Part shown: piece by piece, positions 24,922 through 34,029 of the stretch | Numbering within the stretch: position 1 is the first letter of the stretch | How the letters are laid out: the number at the start of each line of letters is the position of its first letter | From: Rhodococcus sp. 105337 | GTDB lineage: Bacteria > Actinomycetota > Actinomycetes > Mycobacteriales > Mycobacteriaceae | Length of the DNA: 64,000 nucleotides | Direction: 5' to 3' | Assembly (NCBI RefSeq): GCF_012844225.1 | Contig: NZ_JABAGQ010000001.1 | Span: 310,001 to 374,000 of the forward strand | Program-made: the position numbers and the translations under genes | The notes under the pieces: generated by a model | The model's input: the letters and a program-made list of their open reading frames with translations, nothing else | What the model was told of the DNA's origin: nothing | Database searches by the model: none

Positions 24922-27690
24922 ATGTGCAGTGCAGTGCCTCACAGCAGCGCCCGGCAGTCGCCTGCCGGCTCTCCCACCGACGCGCGCGCCGATACCCGGT
25001 TCTTCACGCGGGCCGGCGTCGATCCGGCCGACGAAGTGGACTGGCAGCGCCGCGACGCGCGCATCGTCCACCACGGCACCGGCAAGGTGGTGTTCGAGCA
25101 GACCGGAGTCGAGTTTCCGGCTTTCTGGTCGCAGAACGCCACCGACATCGTCACGCAGAAGTATTTCCGGGGACAGATCGGCACCGACCAGCGTGAACAC
25201 TCGTTGCGCGACGTCGTGGCCCGGATCGTCGACACCGTCACGGCGTGGGGTAGGGCCGACGGGCACCTCGACGATCCGGAGGCGTTCGCGGCGGAACTGA
25301 CGTTCCTGTTGCTCCACCAGCGGGCGTCGTTCAACAGCCCCGTGTGGTTCAACATCGGTGTGCCGGACAAACCGCAGCAGGCGAGCGCGTGTTTCATCCT
25401 CTCGGTCGACGACAGCATCGATTCGATTCTGGAGTGGTACCGGCAGGAAGCGCTGATCTTCAAGGGCGGGTCGGGCGCGGGGGTGAATCTGTCGCACATC
25501 CGGTCGTCCGCCGAACCTCTCACCGGCGGAGGCAGGGCGTCGGGACCGGTGAGCTTCATGCGCGGCGCCGACGCCTCCGCGGGCACCATCAGGTCGGGCG
25601 GAAAAACCCGGCGAGCCGCGAAGATGGTGATCCTCGACGTGAGCCATCCCGATATCGAGGAATTCATCGACTGCAAGGCGATCGAGGAGCGCAAGGCACG
25701 GGTCCTCGCCGAGGCGGGGTTCGACATGAGTCTCGACGGCGCCGACACCTATTCGGTCCAGTATCAGAACGCCAACAACTCTGTGCGGGTGACCGACGAG
25801 TTCATGCGCGCCGTGGTCGACGACGCCGAGTGGCCGCTGCGTGCGGTCCGCACCGGCGAGGTGGTGCGGACCGTCCGCGCCCGCGACCTCCTGCAACGCA
25901 TCGCCGCCGCGACCTGGGAATGCGCCGACCCGGGGATGCAGTACGACTCGACCATCAACGCCTGGCACACCGCGCCGGCGACGGGCCGGATCAATGCCTC
26001 GAACCCGTGCTCGGAGTACATGCACCTCGACGATTCGGCCTGCAACCTCGCGAGCCTCAATCTGCTGACCTTCCTTCGCGAGGACGGTGTGTTCGACGTC
26101 GACGGATTCCGGCACGCCGTCGCGGTGATGCTCACCGCGCAGGAGATCCTCGTGGGCCGCGCCGACTACCCCACCGACAGGATCGGGGAGACGTCACGGC
26201 GCTTCCGGCAACTGGGGCTCGGATACGCGAACCTCGGTGCGCTGCTGATGGCCTCGGGTATCCCCTACGACAGCGATGCGGGCCGTGCGTGGGCCGCATC
26301 CGTCACCGCGCTGATGACGGGAGCCGCCTACGAGGTCTCCGCGCAGCTCGCGCAGCGCCTCGGACCGTTCGACGGTTTCGCCGAGAATCGCGAGCCGATG
26401 CTCGGGGTGCTCGCCAAACACCGTGGCGCGCTCGACGACATCGACGCCGACCTCGCGGCACCGGAGGTTCTCACCGCGGCCCGCGAGTCGTGGGACCGTG
26501 CGGTGGCCGACGGCGCCGCACACGGTGTGCGCAACAGCCAGGTCTCGGTGCTCGCCCCGACCGGCACGATCGGTTTGGCGATGGATTGCGACACCACCGG
26601 AATCGAACCGGACCTCGCGCTCGTCAAGACGAAGAAGCTCGTCGGTGGAGGGTCGCTCTCCATCGTCAATCGCACTGTGCCGCGGGCACTGTCACGCCTC
26701 GGATACGATCCGGCGCGGGTCGCGGACATCGTGGCCTATCTCGATCTCGAGCACACCCTGGAGGGCGCGCCGCACGTGCGTGACGAACACCGGCCGGTGT
26801 TCGCGACGTCCATGGGCGACAACGTGATCGCGCCGCGCGGCCATGTCGGGATGATGGCGGCGGTACAACCGTTCCTGTCGGGGGCGATTTCGAAGACGGT
26901 CAATCTTCCGGAATCCGCGACGGTGGAAGACATCTCCGACCTGTACGTCGACGCGTGGCGGCTCGGCCTCAAGGCGCTCGCGGTCTACCGCGACAACTGC
27001 AAACTCGGTCAGCCGCTGTCGGCGACCTCCCGGTCGGGGCGCCGTGACGGGGCCGCCACGCCGCTCCCGGCGCCTCGCCGGGAACGGATGCCGCGCACCC
27101 GGCGTTCGCGCACGTTCGAATTCCGCGTGGCCGATTGCAAGGGGTTCGTCACCGTGGGCGAGTACGGCGACGGCAGACCCGGCGAGATGTTCCTGCGGGT
27201 GTCGAAGCAGGGCTCCACTCTCGCCGGAATCATGGACGCGTTCTCGATGTCGGTCAGTTACGGCCTGCAGTACGGGGTTCCGCTGCGGACGTTCGTGCGG
27301 GCGTTCACGAGCACCCGCTTCGAGCCGGCCGGGATCACGGACGATCCCGACCTGCGGATCGCCACGTCTATCCTCGATTACATCTTCCGGCGGCTCGCGG
27401 TGGACTACCTCGATCTCGACGAACGCACCGAACTCGGGATCCTGACGAGCGCGGAGCGCACCGTCCCGGACACCCCGACCCTCACGTCGTACACGGGCAC
27501 AACCACAGCGGCCACGACGGCCGCGATCACGACGGATACTCCCGACACTCCTCCGGCACCCGGCGGCCTCAATGCACCCTCTCCGGGGAATCCGGATGCG
27601 CCGTACTGCATGCAATGCGGAGTGCGGATGCAACGTGCCGGATCGTGCCACGCCTGCCCGTCGTGCGGGAGCACCAGCGGTTGCAGTTGA
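24922..27690 (+). CDS. nrdJ: Vitamin B12-dependent (class II) ribonucleotide reductase
   Basis: A 922-residue class II reductase that converts nucleotides to deoxynucleotides with adenosylcobalamin. [20 protein letters not shown] and [19 protein letters not shown] open the barrel with a redox Cys; [20 protein letters not shown] is the finger-loop region with the radical Cys; [20 protein letters not shown] and [20 protein letters not shown] are further family blocks. The tail has [20 protein letters not shown], a Zn-ribbon, then the terminal CGSTSGCS thiols. GGAGGAAAG precedes the ATG. A low-complexity Thr/Pro linker precedes the ribbon. No cobalamin riboswitch fits in the 45-bp upstream gap. 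Confidence 0.95.
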   Translation: MCSAVPHSSARQSPAGSPTDARADTRFFTRAGVDPADEVDWQRRDARIVHHGTGKVVFEQTGVEFPAFWSQNATDIVTQKYFRGQIGTDQREHSLRDVVARIVDTVTAWGRADGHLDDPEAFAAELTFLLLHQRASFNSPVWFNIGVPDKPQQASACFILSVDDSIDSILEWYRQEALIFKGGSGAGVNLSHIRSSAEPLTGGGRASGPVSFMRGADASAGTIRSGGKTRRAAKMVILDVSHPDIEEFIDCKAIEERKARVLAEAGFDMSLDGADTYSVQYQNANNSVRVTDEFMRAVVDDAEWPLRAVRTGEVVRTVRARDLLQRIAAATWECADPGMQYDSTINAWHTAPATGRINASNPCSEYMHLDDSACNLASLNLLTFLREDGVFDVDGFRHAVAVMLTAQEILVGRADYPTDRIGETSRRFRQLGLGYANLGALLMASGIPYDSDAGRAWAASVTALMTGAAYEVSAQLAQRLGPFDGFAENREPMLGVLAKHRGALDDIDADLAAPEVLTAARESWDRAVADGAAHGVRNSQVSVLAPTGTIGLAMDCDTTGIEPDLALVKTKKLVGGGSLSIVNRTVPRALSRLGYDPARVADIVAYLDLEHTLEGAPHVRDEHRPVFATSMGDNVIAPRGHVGMMAAVQPFLSGAISKTVNLPESATVEDISDLYVDAWRLGLKALAVYRDNCKLGQPLSATSRSGRRDGAATPLPAPRRERMPRTRRSRTFEFRVADCKGFVTVGEYGDGRPGEMFLRVSKQGSTLAGIMDAFSMSVSYGLQYGVPLRTFVRAFTSTRFEPAGITDDPDLRIATSILDYIFRRLAVDYLDLDERTELGILTSAERTVPDTPTLTSYTGTTTAATTAAITTDTPDTPPAPGGLNAPSPGNPDAPYCMQCGVRMQRAGSCHACPSCGSTSGCS

Positions 27691-27737
27691 CGGCTGCCCC
27701 ATACTGACGCGATGACCCTGGGCGCGGCCAGGCGGAC

Positions 27738-28151
27738 GTGCTGACCTCCAACGGATCCAGACTCGAACATCTACTCTTGCTGCCTTCCTGCGGAAGACCA
27801 AATCGACAAGACCTCGTGGCACCCCGATTCCGAGCAATCAACGTCCCGATCGACGCAGACCCCCTAGAAGTTGCGGTCTTCCAGCCGAACAGCGAGGCTG
27901 CATCCGAGCGGTGGTACCGGTTGCTCGCGAAGCAGCAGTACAACGCGATCAGCGCGAACTCGGAGGAGTACTCCATGACGATGGACGTCTCCTTCGACGA
28001 CAGGCAGTCCCGCAGAGTCAAGCTCCGGAAGGTCAACGCGAAGAAGCGAAACCCGCATCCTGACGTCGAGCCGATCGTCGGCATCGACGGACTCCAGTGG
28101 CGGGCACACCCCATCCTGTGGAGCGGCCCGAGACTCCAGCAGTCCTCTTGA
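27738..28151 (+). CDS. Hypothetical protein in a lower-GC segment
   Basis: I do not recognise this 137-residue frame (GTG start; an internal start at MTMDVSFDDRQSRR is possible). It contains SERWYRLLAKQQYNAISANS and the basic stretch RRVKLRKVNAKKRNPHP. Codons such as AGA, CTA and CCT, rare in neighbouring genes, are common at its start. Its stop overlaps the TTG of the next small frame and that in turn overlaps the MFS start, an operon-like chain. It may be a genuine accessory gene or the decayed front of a larger one. Confidence 0.4.
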   Translation: MLTSNGSRLEHLLLLPSCGRPNRQDLVAPRFRAINVPIDADPLEVAVFQPNSEAASERWYRLLAKQQYNAISANSEEYSMTMDVSFDDRQSRRVKLRKVNAKKRNPHPDVEPIVGIDGLQWRAHPILWSGPRLQQSS

Positions 28152-28270
28152 CCGATGGCCCCGACGGCCAGCCGGTCAAGGTCGCAGTTCGCAAGAAGGT
28201 GGCGGCCGGAGCGCACCTCCCGACCATCTCAGGCGTGGACACGAAGGAAAGGGCACTCCGGAAGGCATGA
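28148..28270 (+). CDS. Small basic hypothetical protein coupled to the MFS gene
   Basis: A 40-residue frame starting at a TTG that overlaps the previous stop (TTGA) and ending in a TGA that overlaps the MFS ATG (ATGA). The product is basic: DGPDGQPVKVAVRKKVAAGA then TKERALRKA. It may be a separate small protein, or the C-terminal part of the preceding frame after a one-base frameshift; the join RLQQSS/LTDGPDGQ does not settle this. Confidence 0.4.
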   Translation: MTDGPDGQPVKVAVRKKVAAGAHLPTISGVDTKERALRKA

Positions 28271-29532
28271 CCAGCCCGCTCCGTAATCGAGACTTCCGAT
28301 ACCTCTGGCTAGCACTCTCATCCTCGCTGCTCGCAGCGGGCGTGTGGGTCATCGCGTTACCCCTGTTTACACTCCACCTCGGATACGGCCCGGCTACCGT
28401 CGGCATCGTCGTCGGCTGTGGACTCATCGGCACTCTGGCGAGCCTGCTCTTCGGCGGCGCCCTTCTCGACAGGCACCCCAAACGGACGATTCTCGCCTGG
28501 TCAGCCTTCATCCCCGGGACTGTGCTCCTGGCCATCTGCCTATGGGCAGAGGCCGCCACCATCCCGTGGTACGCCTTGGCCGCAACAGCGGCGATCGTCG
28601 GCGCCTGCGACGGCGTATACGGGCCGGCAAACGAATCCCTCGTGCCAGAAATCGTCGAAAAGGAGCGCCTCCACGTCGGCAACAGCCTCCAAGCCTTAGT
28701 GGAGTCCCTGCTGCTGAAAGCCTTCGGACCAGCGATCGGAGGCGCGACAATCGCTCTGGCCGGCCCCGCCCCTGCTCTCGCAGTCGTGGGCGTCTTGTTC
28801 CTGGTCACGGCGGCGTTCTCTCGACAAATCGTGCCGGCCTACGAACCGCCCGCACCCGACCGGTCGGCCGGCTGGGCATCGGTGTTTCAGGACATCGGCG
28901 ACGGCTTCCGGTACGTGGCCCAGACAAAATGGATATGGACGGCAGTGCTGTGGTCCGCACTAGCGCTCCTTCTGCAGGCAGGCCCACGATCCGTCGCACT
29001 ACCCGTCGTATTCGGTGAGGGATCAGCAGGGGCATACGCCCTCATCATGGTCGGCTACGGAATCGCCAGCGCCGTAGGGTCACTGGTCTCGTCGTTCGCG
29101 ATCCGCCCCGACAACCGATTCGGAACCCTCTTCGCCGCGTGGAGCCTCGGGTCCCTTCCCCTCATCGCCATCGCCTTCCACCCGACAGTCGCAGTGGCGG
29201 CGGTCGCGATGGTCCTCGTCGGCCTCTTCAACGCCTACGGAAACGTCCTCTGGCAAACCCTGATGCAACAAGGCGTGCCCGACGACCTGCGGGGAAGAGT
29301 GACCAGTGTCGATTGGTTCGGCAGCATCTCTCTCATGCCCATCTCCACAGTGGTGACAGGGCTGTTCATCGACCACGGAATCGTCAGGCTCCTCTTCCTC
29401 CTCGCGGGCACCGTCCCCGTGGTTCTCGCCTTCATCGCGTACGCCATCATCGCCAAGGACAGCTCCGCGAACTCCGATCGAACATCCACCGATCCAGCAG
29501 AGAACCCGCCGTTGGATCGCACTTCCGGATGA
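28267..29532 (+). CDS. MFS transporter (enterobactin/macrolide exporter-like)
   Basis: A 421-residue, 12-span major facilitator of the MFS_3 type. It begins MTSPLRNRDFRYLWLALSSS and has the loop 2-3 motif GGALLDRHPKRTILAWSA and GPANESLVPEIVEKERLHVG, then NVLWQTLMQQGVPDDLRGRV near the end, all usual for exporters of drugs or natural products. Base and codon use (GAA, AGA, CGA, CTA) is less GC-rich than in neighbours. No known biosynthetic genes adjoin it, so the exported compound is unknown. Confidence 0.88.
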   Translation: MTSPLRNRDFRYLWLALSSSLLAAGVWVIALPLFTLHLGYGPATVGIVVGCGLIGTLASLLFGGALLDRHPKRTILAWSAFIPGTVLLAICLWAEAATIPWYALAATAAIVGACDGVYGPANESLVPEIVEKERLHVGNSLQALVESLLLKAFGPAIGGATIALAGPAPALAVVGVLFLVTAAFSRQIVPAYEPPAPDRSAGWASVFQDIGDGFRYVAQTKWIWTAVLWSALALLLQAGPRSVALPVVFGEGSAGAYALIMVGYGIASAVGSLVSSFAIRPDNRFGTLFAAWSLGSLPLIAIAFHPTVAVAAVAMVLVGLFNAYGNVLWQTLMQQGVPDDLRGRVTSVDWFGSISLMPISTVVTGLFIDHGIVRLLFLLAGTVPVVLAFIAYAIIAKDSSANSDRTSTDPAENPPLDRTSG

Positions 29533-29602
29533 ACCGCTGCTTCGCAGCAGGGATGGCGAAGTCGGAGAACCACCTTGCGCACCCGTACGTCGACATCGCG
29601 CC

Positions 29603-29722
29603 CAGTTCGCCGATCCGGTGCGCGGCACGGGAGCGGCGATGGTCGCCCTGATCGTCGGCGAGATCGGCGGATTCACGGTGCTGCTCGCCGGATTCGTACG
29701 GGGTGCTTTCCTCGCCGGGTGA
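29603..29722 (+). pseudogene. C-terminal remnant of a small membrane protein
   Basis: The frame QFADPVRGTGAAM, then VALIVGEIGGFTVLLAGFVR and GAFLAG ends at TGA 29720-29722. It reads like the last membrane span of a small actinobacterial membrane protein but has no convincing start. A short frame MTLGAARR just after nrdJ (near 27712) could be its front end, separated by the lower-GC segment 27.73-29.55 kb. This reconstruction is speculative. Otherwise 29533-29756 holds nothing I can identify. Confidence 0.35.
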
Positions 29723-29756
29723 GCCCCGGGCGCCGAGCGGACCGGGCGCGCGCCGG

Positions 29757-30131
29757 TCAGGACTGCATGAGCGAGAGCACGTTTCCGTGCGGATCACGGA
29801 ACCAGGCGACCCGTACGCCGTCCGGCGCGGTCCACGCATCGTGCTCGTCTTGATCCATCCTGTTGTAGCGCGTGAAGTCGACGCCCTTGTCTCGGAGTCG
29901 GTCGACGGTGGCATCGAGGTCGGGTACCCGCCAGCCCAGCGCGGTGTAGCCCGTCTCCTCCCGCGACTGCACGAGCGTGATCCGCACGGGCGCTCCGCCG
30001 CCCCCGTCGATCACCAGCACGAACGCATCGCGACCGAGCTTCCTGAATTCCAGGGTGTCGACGTAGAACATCTCCGAGACGTCGAGGTCCGTGCTCGGTA
30101 CGAAGCTCACAAGTTGTCCTGTGATCAGCAT
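29757..30131 (-). CDS. VOC (glyoxalase/bleomycin resistance) family protein
   Basis: A 124-residue two-module VOC protein. ITGQLVSFVPSTDLDVSEMF, YVDTLEFRKLGRDAFVLVID and the final VRVAWFRDPHGNVLSLMQS show the paired beta-alpha-beta-beta-beta fold, with the usual C-terminal Glu ligand replaced (DPHGNVLSL). Metal binding and substrate are therefore uncertain. The ATG at 30131 has GGAAG upstream; a GTG seven codons earlier is an alternative. Confidence 0.8.
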   Translation of the reverse strand: MLITGQLVSFVPSTDLDVSEMFYVDTLEFRKLGRDAFVLVIDGGGGAPVRITLVQSREETGYTALGWRVPDLDATVDRLRDKGVDFTRYNRMDQDEHDAWTAPDGVRVAWFRDPHGNVLSLMQS

Positions 30132-30244
30132 GTCTTCCACTGTGCCCGGCACCTCCCGTCCGGGCGGCCGATTCGGCGGATTCGCCTCCCGGGTCGGGCC
30201 GGGGAACGATGCCGACCTCCGGGCCGGAACGCTAGGCTTCGATC

Positions 30245-30628
30245 ATGAGCACCTCCGAGATCGCTACCGTTCTGGCCTGGCACGAGGCCGTCAACAGCAA
30301 CGACATCGACACGCTCCTCGAGTTGTCGAGCGACGACATCGTCCTTCCCACCGACGACGACGACGCCGATCAGGGCCTCGACGAACTGCGCGAATGGGCA
30401 ACGAACTCCGGCGTCACTCTCGAGCCCGGACGGATGTTCGTCCACGAGGGCATCGTGGTCGTCGAAGAACGGTCGACGTGGGGTGCGGAAGCCACGGGCG
30501 CGCCGCTCGACGAGGCGATCGCCTTCCGGGTGGTCGACGACAAAGTCGTGATGGTGGTGCGGCACAACAGTCTCGCGGACGCATTCGAGGCGACCGGACT
30601 GACCGAGGCCGACCTGTACCAAGCGTGA
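30245..30628 (+). CDS. NTF2/SnoaL-like protein
   Basis: A 127-residue cone-fold protein. It starts with the helix ATVLAWHEAVNSNDIDTLLE and the strand LSSDDIVLPTDDDDADQG, and ends VVMVVRHNSLADAFEATGL. The family includes isomerases, cyclases and ligand-binding proteins, so function cannot be assigned. It reads toward the racemase gene 94 bp downstream, possibly in one transcript. Confidence 0.75.
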   Translation: MSTSEIATVLAWHEAVNSNDIDTLLELSSDDIVLPTDDDDADQGLDELREWATNSGVTLEPGRMFVHEGIVVVEERSTWGAEATGAPLDEAIAFRVVDDKVVMVVRHNSLADAFEATGLTEADLYQA

Positions 30629-30722
30629 GCCGCAGCACCGTGACCACGCTCATATTCCCGAGCGATCGCTAAGGTACTGTCCCGGTCGGAGAGTTCCTAC
30701 GCATCGGAGTGAGGTTCGACGA

Positions 30723-31820
30723 GTGTCCGCTGAAGCTGTTGAGAAGAAGGGCCCGCTCGCGGGTATCCGCGTCGTGGAGTTCAAGGGACTCGGCCCCGGA
30801 CCGCATGCGGCAACCCTGCTCGCCGACCTCGGCGCGGACGTCGTCATCGTGCAGCGTCCCGGCGAGATCCCGCCCGCGGGCCACCGCGACCCGATCCAGC
30901 GCAACCGTCGCGTCGTCGAGGCGAACCTCAAGGACCCGGCGGACATCGAGAAGGTGCTTGCACTGCTCGAGCGCGCCGACGTGCTGATCGAGGGCTTCCG
31001 TCCGGGCGTCACCGAACGTCTCGGCCTCGGACCGGACGTGGTGCTCGAGCGCAATCCCCGGATCGTGTACGGCCGCATGACCGGCTGGGGACAGGACGGT
31101 CCTCTCGCCAACGCCGCCGGCCACGACATCAACTACATCTCGCTGACCGGTGTGCTCCACGCGATCGGCCGCGAGGGCGAGCGGCCCGTCCCGCCGCTCA
31201 ACATGGTCGGCGACTTCGGCGGCGGTTCGATGTTCCTCGTTTTCGGCATTCTCGCGGCGCTGGTCGAACGTCAGACATCCGGTCGCGGCCAGGTCGTCGA
31301 CACGGCGATGGTCGACGGTGCCCTCGCCCTGTCGCACATGATGTGGTCGTTCCGCGGCAACGGCCTGTGGTCCGACGAGCGCGGTGTGAACATGCTCGAC
31401 ACCGGTGCACACTTCTACGAGGTGTACGAGACCTCGGACGGCAAGTACATGGCCGTCGGTGCGATCGAACCGCAGTTCTACGCGCTCCTGCTGAAGGGTC
31501 TCGAACTCGATCCGGCCGATCTGCCGCATCAGCTCGACAAGTCCTCGTGGCCGGAGATGAAGAAGGTGTTCGCGGAGAAGTTCCTCAGCAGGACCCGCGA
31601 CGAGTGGTCCGAGGTGTTCCTCGGTACCGATGCGTGCGTGACGCCGGTCCTCACTTTCGCGGAGGCGCCGCAGAACGCGCATCTCGCCGCACGGGGATCG
31701 CTGATCGAGGTCGACGGTGTCGTCCAGCACGCGCCCGCCCCGCGCTTCTCGCGTACGCCGTCGGGTGAGCCCGCAGCGCCGGCCGGCGAGGCGACCGATA
31801 TCGACACGCTCTGGGTCTGA
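30723..31820 (+). CDS. Alpha-methylacyl-CoA racemase (class III CoA-transferase family)
   Basis: A 365-residue AMACR/MCR-type enzyme that inverts 2-methylacyl-CoA stereochemistry, needed for beta-oxidation of branched chains and sterol side chains. GPLAGIRVVEFKGLGPGPHA opens the fold; the catalytic His and Asp sit in AAGHDINYISLTGVLHAIGR and PPLNMVGDFGGGSMFLVFG, as in the mycobacterial enzyme; GRGQVVDTAMVDGALALSH follows. The GTG at 30723 is the start. A strong hairpin follows the stop. Confidence 0.92.
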   Translation: MSAEAVEKKGPLAGIRVVEFKGLGPGPHAATLLADLGADVVIVQRPGEIPPAGHRDPIQRNRRVVEANLKDPADIEKVLALLERADVLIEGFRPGVTERLGLGPDVVLERNPRIVYGRMTGWGQDGPLANAAGHDINYISLTGVLHAIGREGERPVPPLNMVGDFGGGSMFLVFGILAALVERQTSGRGQVVDTAMVDGALALSHMMWSFRGNGLWSDERGVNMLDTGAHFYEVYETSDGKYMAVGAIEPQFYALLLKGLELDPADLPHQLDKSSWPEMKKVFAEKFLSRTRDEWSEVFLGTDACVTPVLTFAEAPQNAHLAARGSLIEVDGVVQHAPAPRFSRTPSGEPAAPAGEATDIDTLWV

Positions 31821-31836
31821 CTCTTTCAGAGCTCGA

Positions 31837-31876
31837 CCGCTGCCCCGACGGATCTTCCGGCGGGGCAGCGGCTTTC
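31837..31876. terminator. Hairpin terminator between the racemase and MocR genes
   Basis: CCGCTGCCCCG (31837-31847) pairs with CGGGGCAGCGG (31861-31871), followed by CTTTCG. It lies between two convergent genes and can serve both. Confidence 0.75.
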
Positions 31877-31884
31877 GTGGTCTC

Positions 31885-33333
31885 TCAGACGACGATCCTG
31901 GTCTCGTCTATGGGCGATCCCGCGGTGACGGCGCTGTAGGCCGCGGCGACCGAGGCGATTCCACGCCGCAGGGTGTCAGGCTGCTGGGTGTAGGGCAGCC
32001 GCACGAATCGTTCGAACGCACCCTGCACTCCGAATCTGGGACCGGCGGCGAGGAGCACCCCGTGGCTCGGTCCTGTCGCGGCGAGGGCCGTCGAGACCGG
32101 TTCGGGCATCCTCGCCCACAACGACATGCCGCCCTGCCCGAGGGTGTATCTCCACGCCGGTAACCGGTCCGCGAGCGCAGCGACGAGTGCGGCGCGGCGC
32201 TCCCGCAACACGCGGCGGCGGGCATCGAGCAGATCCTCGACGTCCGACAGCAGGTGCGCGGCGGCAAGTTGTTCCATGACCGGCGTGCCGAGGTCCACTG
32301 CCATACGCGCTCCGGTGAGACGCACGATCAGGTCCCGGTCGGCACGGATCCACCCCACTCGCAGCCCGCCCCACAACGACTTGCCGGTCGACCCGACGGT
32401 GACGACCTGCCCTCCGAACGAGGTCGCGGCGACGGGCGGCGGTGGCGAGGCGTCCAGCCACAAGTCCACCATCGTCTCGTCCACGACGAGCGTCACCCGC
32501 GCGTCACGCATGATGCGGGTCAGTTCTGCTCGCCCGTCCGCGTCGAGACACAGCCCGGTCGGATTGTGGAAGTCCGGCACCAGGAACGCGGTGCGCGCGC
32601 CGGTCTGGCGGGCGGCACCGGCAAGTCCGTCGAGATCCCAGCCGCCGGCGGGTCCGTCTTCCGGTCGCACCGGGACCGGCACCGGACGGGTGCCGTGACG
32701 ACGGATCGCTTCGAGCGCATTCGGATAGGTGGGGTGGTCGACGATCACCCGGTCGCCGGGGTCGGTGAGAACGCCGAGCAGCAATCGCATCGCGTGCTGC
32801 GCACCGGAAGTCACCATGATCTGATCGGGCGTGGTGGGCAGCCCACGATCCCGGTACCGGCGTGCGATCACGTCACGGAGCGCCATGACGCCCACGGGTT
32901 CCATGCCGTGGGAGCCCAGATACGCGGACATCGATCCCAGTGCCGCGCTGTACGCCGCTTCGATGGCGGCCGCCGGGGCCGCGAGCGACGCGTTGCGGAG
33001 GTCGATCGCCTCACCGAGCACCGGCACCGACGCCGGGACCGTGGTTCGTTCGGCAGGCATCGCCACCGTGCTGCGCGCTCCCTGCCGACTGCGGAGGTAC
33101 CCCGCATCGCGCAGCGCGGTGTACGCGGCGGTGACAGTGGTGCGGCTCAGCGACAGGGCCGACGCGAGTTCGCGTTCGCTGGGCAGCGCCACCCCGAGCG
33201 GTACCCGACCGTCGTGCACGAGGAGGCGGATGCCGTCGGCCAGCGCACGGTATGCCGGCCTGCGGTCCCCGGCGTCCTGCCAGTTGCCCAGATCCCGGAC
33301 AAGCGAACCGGCCCCTATCGCACGCGTGATCAC
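31885..33333 (-). CDS. MocR-family (GntR-aminotransferase fusion) transcription regulator
   Basis: A 482-residue regulator. Residues about 25-95 are a GntR winged helix (VALPSERELASALSLSRTTV, TAAYTALRDAGYLRSRQGAR). The rest is a fold-type I aminotransferase domain with DQIMVTSGAQHAMRLLLGVL, PDFHNPTGLCLDADGRAELT and the PLP lysine in TVGSTGKSLWGGLRVGWIRA. MocR proteins sense PLP or amino-acid adducts. No vitamin B6 or GABA genes adjoin it, so its target is unknown. The ATG/GTG at 33333 faces a 177-bp region shared with the toxin-antitoxin operon. Confidence 0.9.
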   Translation of the reverse strand: MITRAIGAGSLVRDLGNWQDAGDRRPAYRALADGIRLLVHDGRVPLGVALPSERELASALSLSRTTVTAAYTALRDAGYLRSRQGARSTVAMPAERTTVPASVPVLGEAIDLRNASLAAPAAAIEAAYSAALGSMSAYLGSHGMEPVGVMALRDVIARRYRDRGLPTTPDQIMVTSGAQHAMRLLLGVLTDPGDRVIVDHPTYPNALEAIRRHGTRPVPVPVRPEDGPAGGWDLDGLAGAARQTGARTAFLVPDFHNPTGLCLDADGRAELTRIMRDARVTLVVDETMVDLWLDASPPPPVAATSFGGQVVTVGSTGKSLWGGLRVGWIRADRDLIVRLTGARMAVDLGTPVMEQLAAAHLLSDVEDLLDARRRVLRERRAALVAALADRLPAWRYTLGQGGMSLWARMPEPVSTALAATGPSHGVLLAAGPRFGVQGAFERFVRLPYTQQPDTLRRGIASVAAAYSAVTAGSPIDETRIVV

Positions 33334-33445
33334 CGGTCCAGTATCGCCGAAAGTGGACCGATCGAGTCAGGCCAGTCGGTGAGGCAGGCCCGCAGGAGAC
33401 GAACCTCAGCGACTGGGGTGGAATGAGAACACCCATCTTCCGTTC

Positions 33446-33494
33446 GTTGACACGGTTGACGCAGAAGATGACGCTGGGGTTGACACGGTTGACG
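33446..33494 (+). promoter_or_regulatory. Direct repeats before the antitoxin gene (probable autoregulatory operator)
   Basis: The 16-mer GTTGACACGGTTGACG occurs twice, at 33446-33461 and 33479-33494, 33 bp apart or about three helical turns. Each copy itself holds two GTTGAC hexamers 9 bp apart. The second copy ends 17 bp before the antitoxin start. TTGACA within each copy could also serve as a -35 element. Confidence 0.6.
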
Positions 33495-33510
33495 ACCAGG
33501 AGGCTTTCGC

Positions 33511-34029
33511 ATGGTTACCCTCGCCGAGCAACAACGTGAGCTCATGGACGAGCTCACCCGCCGCGTCCAGGACACTTTCGACCGCGCACGCGAAGCCCAC
33601 GTCTCCCCCGCTGCCTTTGCAGACGTCAAGTCGATCGCTCGCGCGATGACTGCAGCACTTCCCCACGTCTACGACCAGCTCATCGGCCCGTTTTACGACA
33701 CCGCGGGGCTGACACAGTGGTGGGGTGTGAGCCGCCAAGCCGTCAACAAGGCTGTAGCCACGGGCAGTGTGATCGCCTGCCAACTCGACGGCGGCGGGTG
33801 GGTCTACCCCACCTGGCAGTTCACCGACACAGGAACGGTGCACCCACACCTGCTCACTCTGTGGAGGACCCTGCGCGACGCTGCCGACCCGTGGACCTGC
33901 GCAGTCTGGCTTCGCAGCCCCCAGCCCGAGCTCGATGACCGCACTGCAGCCGACTGGATCGTCGACGGTCATCCCCTGGACGCGGCACTGGAGCTGGCCC
34001 GCGCCGACGCGCAGCGGTGGGCCGCGTGA
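33511..34029 (+). CDS. Xre/MbcA/ParS-type antitoxin
   Basis: A 172-residue protein. The middle has an HTH-like GLTQWWGVSRQAVNKAVATG then VIACQLDGGGWVYPTWQFT, and the C-terminus DDRTAADWIVDGHPLDAALE is the toxin-binding pattern (W...G...P..A) of MbcA/ParS/DUF2384 antitoxins. It overlaps the RES gene by 4 bp (GTGA), the standard order for Xre-RES modules such as mycobacterial mbcAT. A duplicated direct repeat just upstream suggests autoregulation. Confidence 0.82.
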   Translation: MVTLAEQQRELMDELTRRVQDTFDRAREAHVSPAAFADVKSIARAMTAALPHVYDQLIGPFYDTAGLTQWWGVSRQAVNKAVATGSVIACQLDGGGWVYPTWQFTDTGTVHPHLLTLWRTLRDAADPWTCAVWLRSPQPELDDRTAADWIVDGHPLDAALELARADAQRWAA

